Positions 12,001-22,208 of a stretch of 64,000 nucleotides of DNA are shown here, in pieces. The position numbers and the translations under genes are program-made. Position 1 is the stretch's first letter; each line of letters begins with the position of its first letter. This stretch comes from Plutella xylostella. Its lineage: Eukaryota; Arthropoda; Insecta; Lepidoptera; Plutellidae. The notes beneath the pieces are model-generated. The model had not been told where the DNA came from. It ran no database searches and was given only the letters and a program-made list of their open reading frames with translations. The stretch covers positions 8,618,001-8,682,000 of the forward strand of contig NC_063995.1 in assembly GCF_932276165.1 (NCBI RefSeq), read 5' to 3'.

Positions 12001-15000
12001 ACAAGTCAAAGTAAGTAATTATATTGATTAGGTAATAGTATTTATATTATTTCGTTTGTCATTGTGGCCATTAAGTGTTGAATCCTACAACTGATAAGTA
12101 AAGCTGAGAGGAAACTGAAAGAAAATAAAAACTAGTCTTGAATAATAATTAAACAAAAACATGGTAAGTCTAATTCGAGGCAGTTACCTATGTGTATCCA
12201 TTTTACATGAAGGCTTCAACTTTTTTCTCTGCATTATGTAGTTACGCTCCTATCCAGCAATCTAGTTTGTAGCTAATGACTGAGCTAAAAATAGTAGCTG
12301 CTGTGCCATCATAAAAGTTTATTCTTTAGTAAAAAATGTGGCTCCCAGGGGTAAATGCACCCGGCTAGCCATGTTAGCTTATAAATAGATCCAGCCTAAG
12401 GCAAAGGGAACTGGAGTCTAGTTTTTCTGACCTTGTTGTGCCTGAGTATGGTGAGCCACGAGCATGGGGGAACATAGATTGTAATAAAGTTTCACTCTGT
12501 ATCAAAAAAACCTAGTCGCACCATTATACGCGAATAAAGATCAATTGCTTAGTTGGCGTTGGACCGTCTTCGCTATACCTTAGTAGGGTAAACACTGGTG
12601 AAATTGGCCACCCCCAATAACTGGCCACACAGCTTTTTATTCGCCTAAAATAAGAAACACGATGACAGCACGCCATCTGTTACGGCTTGACACTAACCAT
12701 TAGTAAGTTGTCGTTCATTTTAGTTCACACTCATTCCGCTTGAAGGATTGGTCTTCAAAATACCCGCAATTTTCTGACAGTCGGCGACAGTGCGTCTGAT
12801 AAAATGGTTGTGCGCTAAGAAAACGTTAAGCGAAGACATTATTTCGAGAGGCGATATTTTTTGTCCCCAGCTTCTGTGAGTGACTTTAAATAGTGACAAC
12901 GATAGATTTTGAGCTAAGCAATCATAATTTGTACTGATTTAATCCTTAATTTGATTTTTTATTGCATTTTTCGTCTTGGCCAGTTACTGGTTCCAGTTTT
13001 ATAGTATTTTTAGTAACTGGCCCCCCTATGCCAGTTACCCCAATTTGCTACTTGCAAGTAAATTAACTTAAAATACAGCTTGGTTTTAAATAGCATTTTC
13101 TGTGGTATAAATTTTGTAAAAATCGTTCAATATTTAGTAGTAACTGGCATAGGTATTCTAGTGGCCAGTTACTACATGGCCAGTTACTGAGAACTATTTT
13201 ATGTTTCAGGATATATGCTAAAATCTCTTCAAGATAATGGTGGCCCAGCCCACAAACAGTCTTCACTATTTGGACTGTATCCTCGTCAATATCCGTAGTG
13301 GTTAGCAGCGATTCGAATCGGCTCTGTTGTTCTCTTTGGAAGCTGGTGTTGCCATGCCAACTTCAATTTGGTGCAGCGTGGGACGAAGGGCCTGCTTCAT
13401 CAGTCGTCTTCTCTCCAGCTTGAAGTTGATATTCAGAGTGCCTCCAAGGAGTCGGTGATCACTCCCACTTCAGTTAAAATCTATTGATCACTGAGGCATC
13501 TCTGAATATGTGCCGCTTGTCAGTCATAATTAAGTCGATTTCATTTTTCGTCCTACACCATCGGGGCTTGACCATGTTCACTTCCTCCGGGGATGTTTCT
13601 CATAGAAAGAATTCATCAAGTACAGCCATTCTGATCTGTCTCATTCGAGGAAGTCAACAAGAATTTGCCCTCTCCGATTTCTGCTACTAAAGCCATGGGG
13701 TCCTACCCTCAATTCTTTGCATTCTTGTACTCCCACTTTGGCGTTGAAGTCCCCCATCACAATGGTGTATTGGGTCTTAGCAGTACACTTGATAGCCCTA
13801 GAGATATCTTCGTAACTATACTGCTTCGACTTCTGTGTCAGAGTGTGTCGAGGTTGGTGCATATACCTGTACGACCTTCAAGGAATCCCTCTCGGTTAGT
13901 TTGAGTACAAGGTACGCTACCAGATTCGACACACTACTGATCTCCACTACGTTGCTGACAAGGGTCTTGTTGACAAGAAATCCTACGCCACCTTGGGACA
14001 GTTTGTTACCCTCCCGACGGTAGAGCATGTGGCCAGACTTCAGGGCTATCGTGCCCCTCTCTAAGGGTTTCCGATAGACCTATTCTATTCTATTCTGTGT
14101 GGGGGTGTCAGTGCCTGCACCTGGCTCCCTCGAATGGAACCTTTGTGCATATCCCCAAGGTCTAAACTGCCTTTCTAAGCTTGGACCATTTCCCACCATG
14201 CTGGCATTCCACTGCGGGTTGGTGGGATCACATATCTAGATGTGCAAAATCTAGACATGCAGGTTTCCTCACGATGTTTTCCTTCACCGTAAGAGTGATG
14301 GTATACATTGTACTTAAGTTAAAAGAACTAATTGGTACATGTCAGCACCGGGATTCGAACCCGCATCTCTGGCGTGAGAAGCGGGCGCTTACCCGACTGA
14401 GCTACCACCGCTCTCCGATAGCCCTAAGATGCCCTTATTTTTTTGCCGAGATCTACCTCGTGTTACACCATCTTCTCGTCCTCTCTCAGTGTCCGTGCGT
14501 TGTATGTAGCAAGTTGTATTTTATACAATCTTAAAATTAGTTCAAGAACGTAATGATGACGATGAACTGTTTATTTGTTAAGAAATATAAGGTATTTCTC
14601 ATTATTAAGTGTTAACACATATACTACGTCATAACACATTCATTATAATAGGTTTTTTATAATGTTTGCAGTAGTTATAAGGTTAAAACTTGTCATTTTA
14701 GTTAATTATATTAGGTGGCCAGTTACTGCAAAATAAGTGGGCCAGTTACTAAAATTTGTGGCCAGTTACTACACAAAAGTGATAGTTTTCATTTAAATAA
14801 AGATATTTAAATAAATAGTTCTTATTGATTATCAAAATGATCAAAAAAACAATCAACAGGATCTAGTGAATCATTAGATATATAAATCACCTAAATCAGA
14901 TCATGCATTTAGATGGAGCACACACGTAAAGTGGCCAAGGTGCTTAAGTGGCCAGTTACTACCCCTTTTCCCCTACTTATATTTTACTTTTTTGGAATGG

Positions 15001-18000
15001 TCTGTGTAAAATAGTGATGAAAAAGGCAGTTTAACATAAATAAATAAATACTTAATAAATATGTGGGGACATCTCACACACGGCCATCCGACCCCAAGCT
15101 AGGCAGAACCTGTGTTATGGGTGTCGGACAGCTGATATATCTACACAAATACATCGATAGATAGATACTAAATATAAATATCAACACCCAAGACCCGAGT
15201 ACAAATATTTGTCTTTAAACAAATATCTGCACCAGCCGGGAATCGAACCCGGGACCTTCGGCTCAGTAGTCAGGGTCACTAACCACTATGCCATTCGGTC
15301 GTCGACATACCCGACATACTTACTAAAAATATCAGCTAAAAAGAAATGAGGTTTTTATTTAATTCACTTATGCAACTGAGTCACGTGATCTATGTAAATA
15401 AAATGTATGAACTACCTAAATAGGTAATAATTTGACTAGGCTTGATCATGTACATTACGTACGTACACTGTGTTAAAAGACTACCCAGTACTTCCATATA
15501 ATGCATTTGCTCAAGCATCTGCAAAGTACCTGCATAGGTTAGATACTGTAATTACCGTCGTCGTTATGGTCAAAGCAGAATGTGTTCACTGTAGTCAGAA
15601 ACTTATGATTATCGATGGTATTGACATACTTTTTAACGTGCTTGGTATGTAGTGGATGAATTTACCTGTAGGCTCATAGCTCGTAGGCATTATTGCAAGA
15701 GATGCTATCTACTTGTGGTTTGAACCTTGGCTCTCCATTATTATAATGATTAAGTAATACTCACATACACAGAGTTTGGTATAGTACCTATACAGGCTAG
15801 TTACAATACAACCCTAATTGAATACTTAGCTGTACAGTAATAAACGTCAAATGGTAAAAAAATCTAATTGTTTCTAAAGATCAGCTACTAATCTCTGTAT
15901 GTAAATCTAGTTATTGTAAATACCACGTAAATACAATACACATGGGACCATGTGTACATAATTATATCGAGTTTTACTAAATACAAACATATTTAATTGT
16001 TACAATTACTGAATAGTTGTATAAATTTATGTGCGTATTTAGCAAGTAACTTACAACACAAACTCAGTGCGGTTTGAATTATATTAAATAGGATTATTTC
16101 GTATCACTATTAGTCGGTGCAGTGTGGGTACGCGATGTGTGCAGGTTAAAATTTATTTGACATTACTTATGTTATATACGATGTACGGATTTGATACGAG
16201 GTTCTTATATACATACATAATTATATGTCGTAGGTATATGGGATTTTCCACCACCGCAAGATCAATTCCTACACGAAATACTTGTAAATATAGATACATA
16301 ATGTGAATCTCAGTTTCACTTCTTATGACGGTAGGTTATACGTGTACAGACTTTTGGATATTCGTGAATAAATAATTATCTATTCTCTATATAATAAAAA
16401 AGTCACGTGACATAAAAATTTACACAGAGAACATTTTTTTTCGAGAAATTCAAAAGTTGTAGTATAAAAGTGTTTGTAAAGTAGAATACCCATTTACCCC
16501 ATTATAATGTACTTACTTTAAACCCTTTTTTAACCACTTTTATAGTTAGTCCAGGACCTACGTGGGTAGAATACACAGTGGCACAAACGTAAGTTGGTAC
16601 TTATATGGAAATACCTAACCAGTTTTCTAAATTTTCTTCTATTATGGCTATTGTGGCGCCATCCACGTAAATTTGGGCAGGTTCATTTGAATGGAACTTT
16701 CACTTACTATAATATTCTTTTATTGAGAAATATCAATATTATGTATATATCTACTTCCGCGAAAGTTATTAACATAACTTCGCCCAAACCAGATTGTATG
16801 TGTAAGATGTGATAACCGACCTAAAGTTACCTATATTATGGCTCTATTCTTTCTATTTGTCTCCTTTGATAGATACGCCAAGTATGATAATGATTTATCA
16901 TTAAAAAGCGCATCATTAATTATAAGTTTATTTTTATATTGAATAGTAAATAAATATCTGTGTCCCCCGCTAAAAAATATATCAACATAAGTCACAGTTT
17001 CAAACAATATTTTCACGCGAGTTTTGCATCGCCTTTTCCGTGGAAATGTTTTTCCTATGCAGCTCTCCCAATCAATGGGATATAACATTTCTTTAAATTC
17101 TTATCATATTATCTAATATCAGTATTTTGCTTGTTTAAAATATTTTGCGGCACTGTTTATCTTTTTGAAAAGGGTTGTTTAGTTACCTGCAAATTAGATA
17201 GATAAAACAGATGGATCCGTCGCCTATTCATTAGCATCGCTTTATCACTTCGTCTGCCTCCTATATGTTTTTCATAATATACTTACAGAGAACTAATTTT
17301 TAAAACATTATTTAATTGTTATGCTTGGCACCATTAAAGAAAATATTACAAAAACTTATACTTACTTAAATAAAATAGAGGGTACACCCGGGTCCGCGTT
17401 GTTCCATGATAACATAGTACAAAATTTAAAAAGGACCAATTTATATATTTAGTAGGTTATAAAATGCTTTTGCTATCGAGTATTGCATTCGCAAATGCAA
17501 AAGATATACCTACCTACTATATTTATCATCATCATATAATAATCGTTCTAATTGTGGAAGTCACCTATTGTACATGATCATGATCATTGAAACTATAACT
17601 ACGCAGGGACATCGATGTCTAGGTCACACGCACTCAACTAGCTATATACTTTCAAATTATCTGAACAGGTACTGAAACACGTAAATAATATTAACAAATG
17701 GAGTGTCATGATGTGTGACGGCACATAATTATTTAATTCCTTGCTGTTCCCGGGAGCTTCGCTTTGCCTTCAAAAGATTTTTCGTGTGAATTCTGGGATA
17801 AAAAGATATCCTATGTGTTAAATCCAGAATTCAGAGCAAATTTCATGTAAATTTTATTTAGACGTGAAACAGTAACAAAACAACGTACCATAATACACCA
17901 TACTCACAAATTTTCGGTTGCTCACAATTTTATTATGTAATACTCGTATATGTAGGAATGCTTCAGGTAACTACTCTCTTTATATCCATTAATAGTGTTT

Positions 18001-18840
18001 GTTGGCATGCAGGTACCTTTAATTACGAGCATTTCTAATGTTTTTAAGCATTTCAATTTATTTAAAAAGGAACTAGTTACTTGAAGTAATTCCTTTTTTT
18101 CAACGGGCTTTACAGATTTTTCCACTTAAACATTTTTTAAATAAGAAATATATAAAATCGTTTATTCAAGGCGGTATGAAAATGCTACATACATAAGGCA
18201 GTGGTTCTAAGGAACATGAAACACACCTTTTAAACAATGTATTGTACAAAAAACAACTTTTTTGTTAATTTAGTAATTTACGTATTGGTAGATTTGGTAG
18301 CGCACCTCACTAAGTTAAAGGTCGTGTAGTGTAAATTGATTCTTGTTTAACTGAGATTTACAAATTTTAGTACCTACTTAACATTTTTCTTTGTTTGGTT
18401 TCTTTTCCTAAAACTACCTGCCTACCTACCATTTATGTTATTGTTTAAAAATACACATAATAGATGTTAGTTAAAGTTATTTATAACTGAAGATTCAGTT
18501 TGACTCACGGGGCTTATGTATGGACGCTGAGTGGCTAATCCTTTCATCATGGTGACAAACCTTTCTGTAGCTCTAAAGTGTTTGTCACCGACACTCTAAG
18601 AAGAAGTTGGACTCACTTTTCAAGTCGATCTCCCAGTTTGTCGGACAGGTGGCTCTCCTTGGGCTTGGTGAGGTCGGCGTCGTACAGGTCCCGCTTGTAC
18701 CCTCGCCAGAAGGTGGGCATCATCCACACGAACCAGGTCCGCGTCAGGAAGTTGGCCCTCTCGTAGTTGTTGGTCTTCTTGTCCCGGTGGCGCGGCGGCA
18801 CTTTCACGGGGTCGCACGGGTCCTTATTACCACTCACCAT
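70..18840 (-). CDS. ABCC (MRP4 / lethal(2)03659-like) ABC transporter, N-terminal five exons
   Basis: Exons in coding order are 18840-18617, 2066-1932, 1103-899, 606-381 and 167-70. Together they make 888 nt (296 codons) ending in phase 0 after ...ICGMQ. The product should be an ATP-driven exporter of organic anions or conjugates in the plasma membrane. The ATG at 18840 (context caaaATGG) opens a cytosolic leader ending GDRLEK. TMD1 follows: FWMSYAPSGFMFLIQALLL (TM1), AVIFMSLFIAFL (TM2), the conserved FGMKVRIA and NLLSNDVNRFDYAF, a TM3/TM4 pair, then the coupling-helix segment TDERVRIMDEII. Joins use GT-AG; the 381 end uses gtatgtt, which restores IPVQSYMSKL. The next family segment (VIKMYAWE) must lie left of base 1. 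Exons 3, 4 and 5 are 205, 226 and 98 nt, the same as in the transporter at 42083. Lepidopteran ABCC2/ABCC3 belong to this subfamily, but orthology cannot be decided here. Confidence 0.9.
1205..1716 (-). mobile_element. tRNA-derived SINE, split by an insertion
   Basis: The two outer parts (1205-1242 and 1571-1716) match, in order, the SINE at 15037-15304. Read on the minus strand it has a tRNA-like head with a B-box resembling GGTTCGATCCC, then a body ending GTGTGAGCTGTCCCCACAT. It lies in the intron between exons 2 and 3 of the ABCC gene. Confidence 0.7.
1243..1570 (+). repeat. 328-bp insertion inside the SINE, ending in an AATTTG repeat
   Basis: These bases are absent from the other copy of the same SINE, so they were inserted at the point where the intact copy reads CCAAGCTAGGCAG. 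The insertion ends in a run of about three TTTGAA units at 1551-1570, like a short retroposon tail. Its family is not recognised and no target duplication longer than about 3 bp is evident. Confidence 0.5.
3310..3575 (-). other. Coding-like fragment, copy 1 of a diverged duplicate
   Basis: A minus-strand reading frame (within 3413-3652) contains LTNERSRAIMQ...EIDTWLEQRSEKLS. A clearly related, broken version lies at 6395-6620. Both copies also share GC-rich sequence beyond the coding-like part and a tcgtaagct segment (minus-strand reading), but copy 1 has about 60 extra bases between the two blocks. No family was recognised. It may be an old exon or retrogene fragment inside the ABCC intron. 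Confidence 0.35.
6395..6620 (-). pseudogene. Coding-like fragment, copy 2, broken by a stop codon
   Basis: The minus-strand translation reads TNERDLSYNRYV, then a stop, then NIEIELWLSQHRSESLFS. This lines up with TNERSRAIMQ and NEIDTWLEQRSEKLS of the fragment at 3310-3575. The in-frame stop and small length differences suggest decay. The similarity was found by eye; identity of the ancestor is unknown. Confidence 0.35.
8051..8080 (+). other. G-rich tract, possible G-quadruplex
   Basis: Repeated GCGGGGC units give at least four runs of three to four G within about 28 bases, in an otherwise AT-rich intron. This matches the general G3+N1-7 quadruplex pattern. Function is not shown. Confidence 0.45.
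10787..10896 (+). mobile_element. 110-bp poly(A) retroposon with 15-bp target duplication
   Basis: The segment starts acttggtgaaggcgcc and ends CATTTAG plus 16 A. It is bounded on both sides by GTTTATTGGTTCGGT (10772-10786 and 10897-10911), a perfect 15-bp duplication. This is the mark of LINE-driven retrotransposition. Its last bases (GTAAATAG..TTTCATTTAG-polyA) recur in reverse at 29104-29145, so the family is repeated in this genome. It is too short to classify as SINE or truncated LINE. Confidence 0.8.
13290..14520 (-). pseudogene. RTE-type LINE endonuclease fragment, frameshifted
   Basis: Minus-strand frames give GGVGFLVNKTLVSNV, LKVVQVYAPTSTHSD, then in another frame YTIVMGDFNAKVGV and NRRGQILVDFLE, then KPRWCRTKNEIDLI and SDHRLLGGTLNINFKLERRR. 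These are the ordered motifs of the APE-type endonuclease of RTE/BovB-like LINEs. At least one frameshift (near 13.82-13.86 kb) and stops show it is dead. A SINE splits its 5' part at 14083-14414. Confidence 0.75.
14083..14414 (-). mobile_element. tRNA-derived SINE with GAATA tail
   Basis: Read on the minus strand it opens with a Pol III promoter-like head: A-box TGGTAGCTCAGTCGG and B-box GGTTCGAATCCC. The body holds GTGAGGAAACCTGCATGTCT and a GAATAGAATAG tail. The flanks carry a near-perfect duplication CCGATAGnCCTA (14071-14082 and 14415-14426). It inserted into the LINE fragment, so it is younger than that fragment. Confidence 0.75.
15037..15304 (-). mobile_element. tRNA-derived SINE, most complete copy
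   Basis: Minus-strand order: tRNA-like head GACCGAATGGCATAGTGG, B-box GGTTCGATTCCC, a body with TGTTGATATTTATATTTAG, then CACACACGGCCATCC reversed near the 3' end and a TAAATAAATA-type tail. Split relatives occur at 1205-1716 and 58764-61897. This copy serves as the reference that exposes their insertions. Confidence 0.75.
17748..17835 (-). mobile_element. Fragment of MINE-1/Helitron-like repeat
   Basis: It contains the terminal part gggagcttcgctttgcctt and the ggataaaaag..cctatg block seen in full copies at 27621-27834 and 29209-29425. The GTCT microsatellite part is missing. Diverged and probably old. Confidence 0.5.
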
Positions 18841-19110
18841 TTTGAATGTGTTTTTGAAACTACAACTAAATATAAAACTGAAGGTTTAGTCCACGTCTAT
18901 CGTCACTGTATCAGGAGTGTGGGTGCGGAGCGCGAACCAGCATGGTGCGGGGCGGTCGGGCGGCGGGGGCGGCGGGGGGCGCGGGGCCGCGTGCGCGTGC
19001 GCTTGCGAACAAACGATGCGAGCGCTCACCTGCGTCCTACTGGCTGGCGCGCGCACCCCGCCCGCCAGTTTATATGAAGCCGAGCGGCGCGGCGGCGCCA
19101 CCGCTCCGTC
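18841..19110 (-). promoter_or_regulatory. Putative promoter and 5' leader of the minus-strand ABCC gene
   Basis: A GC- and CpG-rich block lies directly upstream of the ATG at 18840, in AT-rich surroundings. Read on the minus strand it has a TATA-like CATATAAA at about 19076-19069, roughly 230 bases upstream of the ATG. A possible leader splice donor (GCAG/gtgagc) lies near 19027, with possible acceptors near 18853-18880. The TATA match and base composition are seen; promoter function and the leader intron are inferred. Confidence 0.4.
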
Positions 19111-19512
19111 CCTCCACATACTTTTTGATTATGTACTAAGTGTATCTACTTTTCTAATACCAGGAATCAATGCAGCTTTTTACTTGTAAGCTGTTTATTC
19201 ACTTGGCAGTCAGAAATAAACCTATTAAGCATATGGAACGAGTGTGCCTCGCAGTGCCATGCGCCGGCCGTGTTTGTATAGATCTATAGGCGTCGTCGTC
19301 GCCCCGTTACCGCTTCTAGGCTGTCAACTTATCCTCACTGTCCTGTCCGCTCGGTCTACATCAGAGAGCTTGAAGAAACCAGGATGTAAAGATGGGACTA
19401 CTGCAAATTAAGCGAATATTTTTGAGTGTATGAATAAATATATTTAAAATGAACAAAAATATTTAAAGTAACTTATTCAAACTGTCTTACGTGATAGATT
19501 TGTAGTAATAAT

Positions 19513-19729
19513 GTACGGTGGCCTGCGCCTAAAAGTATACAGGCGGAGTTTGTAAAATAGCGATCCCTGATGATGAAAGGACCAGCTACATCTGTTATAA
19601 ATCTGGGGACGTGTTGTTTGTGATGTGTGTAGCAGCGGTGTTTATGTGGATGTGCTTGAGCAGCATGTGAGCTTGAGATCGCTATTTTAAAAACTCCGCC
19701 TGTATACTTTTAGGCGCAGGCCACCGTAC
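19513..19729. mobile_element. 217-bp foldback MITE, copy 1
   Basis: The terminal inverted repeats are about 53 bp, starting GTACGGTGGCCTGCGCC, with one mismatch. The centre is about 110 bp and non-coding. A second copy of identical length lies at 32556-32772 and differs at about six positions. Which bases are target duplication is unclear because the ends are themselves palindromic (GTAC). Confidence 0.8.
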
Positions 19730-20093
19730 ATCATAATAATTACTAGGCAGATTATTTACAAAAAACTTGAAAAAGATCTCATCTAACCTTTGTAACTTTT
19801 CTAAAACATATCGATAAATATTGTATAAGTAAGTAGGTACCTGAAATATCCTCCTAGCTATCCGTGACTGTAGGGGAGAGTAGGGTAATGGGAGTCAGCG
19901 GGCAATGGGAGTCACCCACACCACCACGAAACCAAACATGAGACCGACGCGTAAACAGCTTCCTCACCCCCCGCTTCGGGCCCCCGCGCAGCCACGAACG
20001 GCTCGTGCCAGTCCGCGCTCGCGCCACTGAGAGACGACCGTGTTTTGTTTTTGCGCTCCGCTGATGTAATTTTTCGTAAATGCAAATTAGAAG

Positions 20094-20336
20094 GTAAGTA
20101 CCAAATATCTTGCAGTATGCGGTTATGACATTTACACTTACTTAGTTAGACGTTTCAAATTGTGATGTGCAGTTCAGATTATATCAGTGTATTAAAGTTT
20201 TTTTTTATTTTTATTTTTTACTCATTAGTGTAGTTGTGGGTAATGAGAGTCAGGTGACTCCCATTACCCACAACTGATTACTATTGCCCGCAACTGTGCG
20301 TTGCTGTTGAATCATGTTTTTATTATTTATTTCTAG
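20094..20336 (+). other. Predicted leader intron of the pogo transposase
   Basis: The donor AAG/gtaagtacc and the acceptor ttatttctag, which abuts the ATG, bracket 243 bases with no coding potential. The intron contains the central inverted motif pair at 20232-20275. Inferred from splice signals only. Confidence 0.5.
20232..20275. repeat. Inverted pair of the pogo motif (hairpin, 21-bp arms)
   Basis: Two copies of AGTTGTGGGTAATGnGAGTCA face each other with only two bases between them and one mismatch in 21. They are the same motif as in the element's ends, so a transposase or host-protein binding site is a reasonable guess. Confidence 0.7.
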
Positions 20337-22208
20337 ATGCCGAAAGTACGCGTCAGGACAACTGAAAAGGCTTCCTGGTCTCCTGATAGCCTAAATAAAG
20401 CTATACGACTCATTGATGGCGGTTCTTCTATAAGAAATGCTGCTAAAGTAATGGGAATCCCTTTTTCAAGCCTTCAGAAGAGGATAAAAAAAGGTTCTAC
20501 CTTAGCACCACATCTAGGACGATTCACTGTCTTTAGTCGTGAGCAAGAAGCCGAGCTAGCAAACTTGGTGAAGAAAATGGCAAATATTTTCTACGGTTGT
20601 ACTGCTAATCAAATCAGAAGAGTCGCTTTCGAATATGCTGAAAAATTAAATGTGAAGCATAATTTTAATCAAGCTTCAAAAATGGCTGGACGCGATTGGT
20701 TGCATGCTTTTATGGCTAGAAATAACATTTCTATTAGAAAACCGGAAGCGACCAGCATAAACAGAATCACGGCCTTTAATAAAACAGAGGTAAGTCTGTT
20801 CTTTGAGCTACTTGGGCAGCTGATGGAAAAACACAAATTCGTCCAAAAAAATATTTATAATTGCGATGAAACCGGTATTTCAACGGTTCAAACACCGGGA
20901 AAAATTTTAGCTGCAAAAGGACAGAAGAGAGTAGGATCTATTACCAGTTGGGAGAGAGGAAAAAACATCACCTTGTTGTGTGCTATGAGCAGTGCTGGGG
21001 GGTACATTCCACCTATGTTTATCTTCCCTAGAAAAAGGATGACTCCACTACTTGAGAAGGATGGTCCAGCAGGCGCGCTTTACAAATGTTCAGACAACGG
21101 ATGGATCAACGAACATCTCTTTCTTGAATGGTTGGCGCATTTTAAACAGCACGCTAAACCGTCTGCAGATGAACCCATCCTTTTAATACTAGACAACCAT
21201 GCTAGTCACATTTCTCTTTCCGTCTACGAATATTGCAAGTCCAATCACATTCATATGTTGTCTCTTCCACCACACACGTCTCATAGAATGCAGCCTCTTG
21301 ACGTTTCTTTTTTTGGCCCTCTCAAAATGGCGTACAAAAAAGAATGTGACTTGTTTTTGAAAAGCCATCTAGCAGAAAAGATAACCCCTTACGACGTAGC
21401 GTCCTTGGTGAGGAAAGCATTTAATAATGTTGCTTCTATTAGTAAAGGAGAATCGGGGTTTAGATCAACTGGAATATTTCCACTAAATCCGGAGGTATTC
21501 ACAGAAGAAGATTTTCTCGCTGCAGAAACTCTCCAATCTGAGACCGTTGTAATCGAAGACTGCAATGAATCTCTCGCAGCTGCCTGTGTGATTCCCAGTA
21601 CATCAAAAGAAGACTCGCCAGTTCCGAGCACGTCAACACAAATTGTTTCACTAGATCTTATGATGTCTAACCAAGAAGTCCCACTTGATTCTGAATCAGA
21701 TGTTGTACCACAAGTTCCTGGCACGTCTAATCAATCTAGTGTATTGCATGATTTAATAAAAATGCCCGAGAAAGCATCTGTTATTAAAACAAGACAGGGC
21801 CGAAAGAAGCAACACGCTACAATTTTAACTTCAACGCCACAAAAAGAAAATCTGTTAGAAAAGGAAATTAATAAAATGAAGAAAAAAGGAGGTAAAGAAA
21901 AAGAGAAAACATGGAAAGGTAAAGGACAAGGAAAAAAGACTAAAGTACAGAAGAAGGGTCCTGAAAAGGCAAAGCGCCAAGTATTACAAGAACAGAACGA
22001 AACTTCTGTATCAGATGTTGGCACTGACGACTTATGCCAGGACGATGAGGATGATGACGCAGAAGATGCTGGGAACAGATGCCTAGTATGCGACGAATTC
22101 GGAAGAAACAACGAGATGTGGTACAGGTGTACCTCGTGTGGACTATGGGCTCACGCGGAGTGCACTGGATGGGAGTCAGCTGAAGGTTATGTTTGCGACG
22201 TATGCTAG
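20337..22208 (+). CDS. Pogo/Tigger-like transposase with C-terminal PHD finger (623 aa)
   Basis: DNA-binding and strand-transfer enzyme of the surrounding element, or a domesticated descendant. Order seen: pipsqueak-type helix-turn-helix at about residues 12-55 (LNKAIRLIDGGSSIRNAAKV), CENP-B-type HTH at about 70-140, and a DDE_1 catalytic core with D177 (NCDETG), D286 (LDNHAS) and D322 (MQPLDVSFFG), the expected DDD triad. Then comes an acidic/Ser-rich stretch, a very Lys-rich segment at about 500-560 (likely nuclear localisation) and a PHD-type finger at about 581-623 (CLVC..MWYRCTSC..WAHAEC..CDVC). The ATG follows directly on tttctag, and a strong donor AAG/gtaagta at 20093 implies a leader intron 20094-20336. 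No stop or frameshift is visible. Whether it is active is unknown. Confidence 0.9.
   Translation: MPKVRVRTTEKASWSPDSLNKAIRLIDGGSSIRNAAKVMGIPFSSLQKRIKKGSTLAPHLGRFTVFSREQEAELANLVKKMANIFYGCTANQIRRVAFEYAEKLNVKHNFNQASKMAGRDWLHAFMARNNISIRKPEATSINRITAFNKTEVSLFFELLGQLMEKHKFVQKNIYNCDETGISTVQTPGKILAAKGQKRVGSITSWERGKNITLLCAMSSAGGYIPPMFIFPRKRMTPLLEKDGPAGALYKCSDNGWINEHLFLEWLAHFKQHAKPSADEPILLILDNHASHISLSVYEYCKSNHIHMLSLPPHTSHRMQPLDVSFFGPLKMAYKKECDLFLKSHLAEKITPYDVASLVRKAFNNVASISKGESGFRSTGIFPLNPEVFTEEDFLAAETLQSETVVIEDCNESLAAACVIPSTSKEDSPVPSTSTQIVSLDLMMSNQEVPLDSESDVVPQVPGTSNQSSVLHDLIKMPEKASVIKTRQGRKKQHATILTSTPQKENLLEKEINKMKKKGGKEKEKTWKGKGQGKKTKVQKKGPEKAKRQVLQEQNETSVSDVGTDDLCQDDEDDDAEDAGNRCLVCDEFGRNNEMWYRCTSCGLWAHAECTGWESAEGYVCDVC

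Larger units (their letters stand above)
12586..14973. mobile_element. TA-flanked DNA element with a GGCCAGTTACT motif array
   Basis: A TA dinucleotide stands outside each end (12584-12585 and 14974-14975). The ends begin GGGTAAACACTGG and, inverted, GGGGAAAAGGGG. Within about 600 bases of the left end and 260 of the right end, TGGCCAGTTACT or its complement recurs a dozen times (near 12620, 12978, 13012, 13031, 13140, 13162, 13179, 14715, 14742, 14760, 14949). No transposase is left. The middle is filled by a nested LINE fragment and a SINE. The layout resembles the pogo-type element at 19873, so a non-autonomous member of that group is the likely identity, but the ends are only weakly alike. 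Confidence 0.55.
2067..18616 (-). other. 16.5 kb first intron of the minus-strand ABCC gene
   Basis: This is non-coding sequence between exon 1 and exon 2 of the transporter. It holds two diverged copies of a coding-like fragment (near 3.3-3.6 and 6.4-6.6 kb), a G-rich tract at 8.05 kb, a short poly(A) retroposon at 10.8 kb, a TA-flanked DNA element at 12.6-15.0 kb with nested LINE and SINE, a SINE at 15.0-15.3 kb and a MINE-like fragment at 17.7 kb. I see no genes or clear repeats in 2100-3300, 3700-6390, 6630-8030, 8110-10780, 10900-12580, 15310-17740 and 17840-18610. Short ORFs there look random. Moderately GC-rich islands at 5.88-6.0 and 8.77-9.02 kb could be enhancers, but no motif proves it. 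Confidence 0.6.

Noticed and set aside
14346..14415. tRNA gene on the minus strand (A-box and B-box present)
   Set aside because: It continues directly into a SINE body with GAATA tail and target duplication, so it is a SINE head and not a tRNA gene.
15230..15304. tRNA gene on the minus strand
   Set aside because: Same reasoning: SINE head with a long body and relatives at 1205 and 58764.
18607..19077. 156-codon plus-strand frame over the first exon and upstream region of the minus-strand ABCC gene
   Set aside because: It is the GC-rich antisense of a well-supported exon and its CpG-rich leader; no family resemblance.
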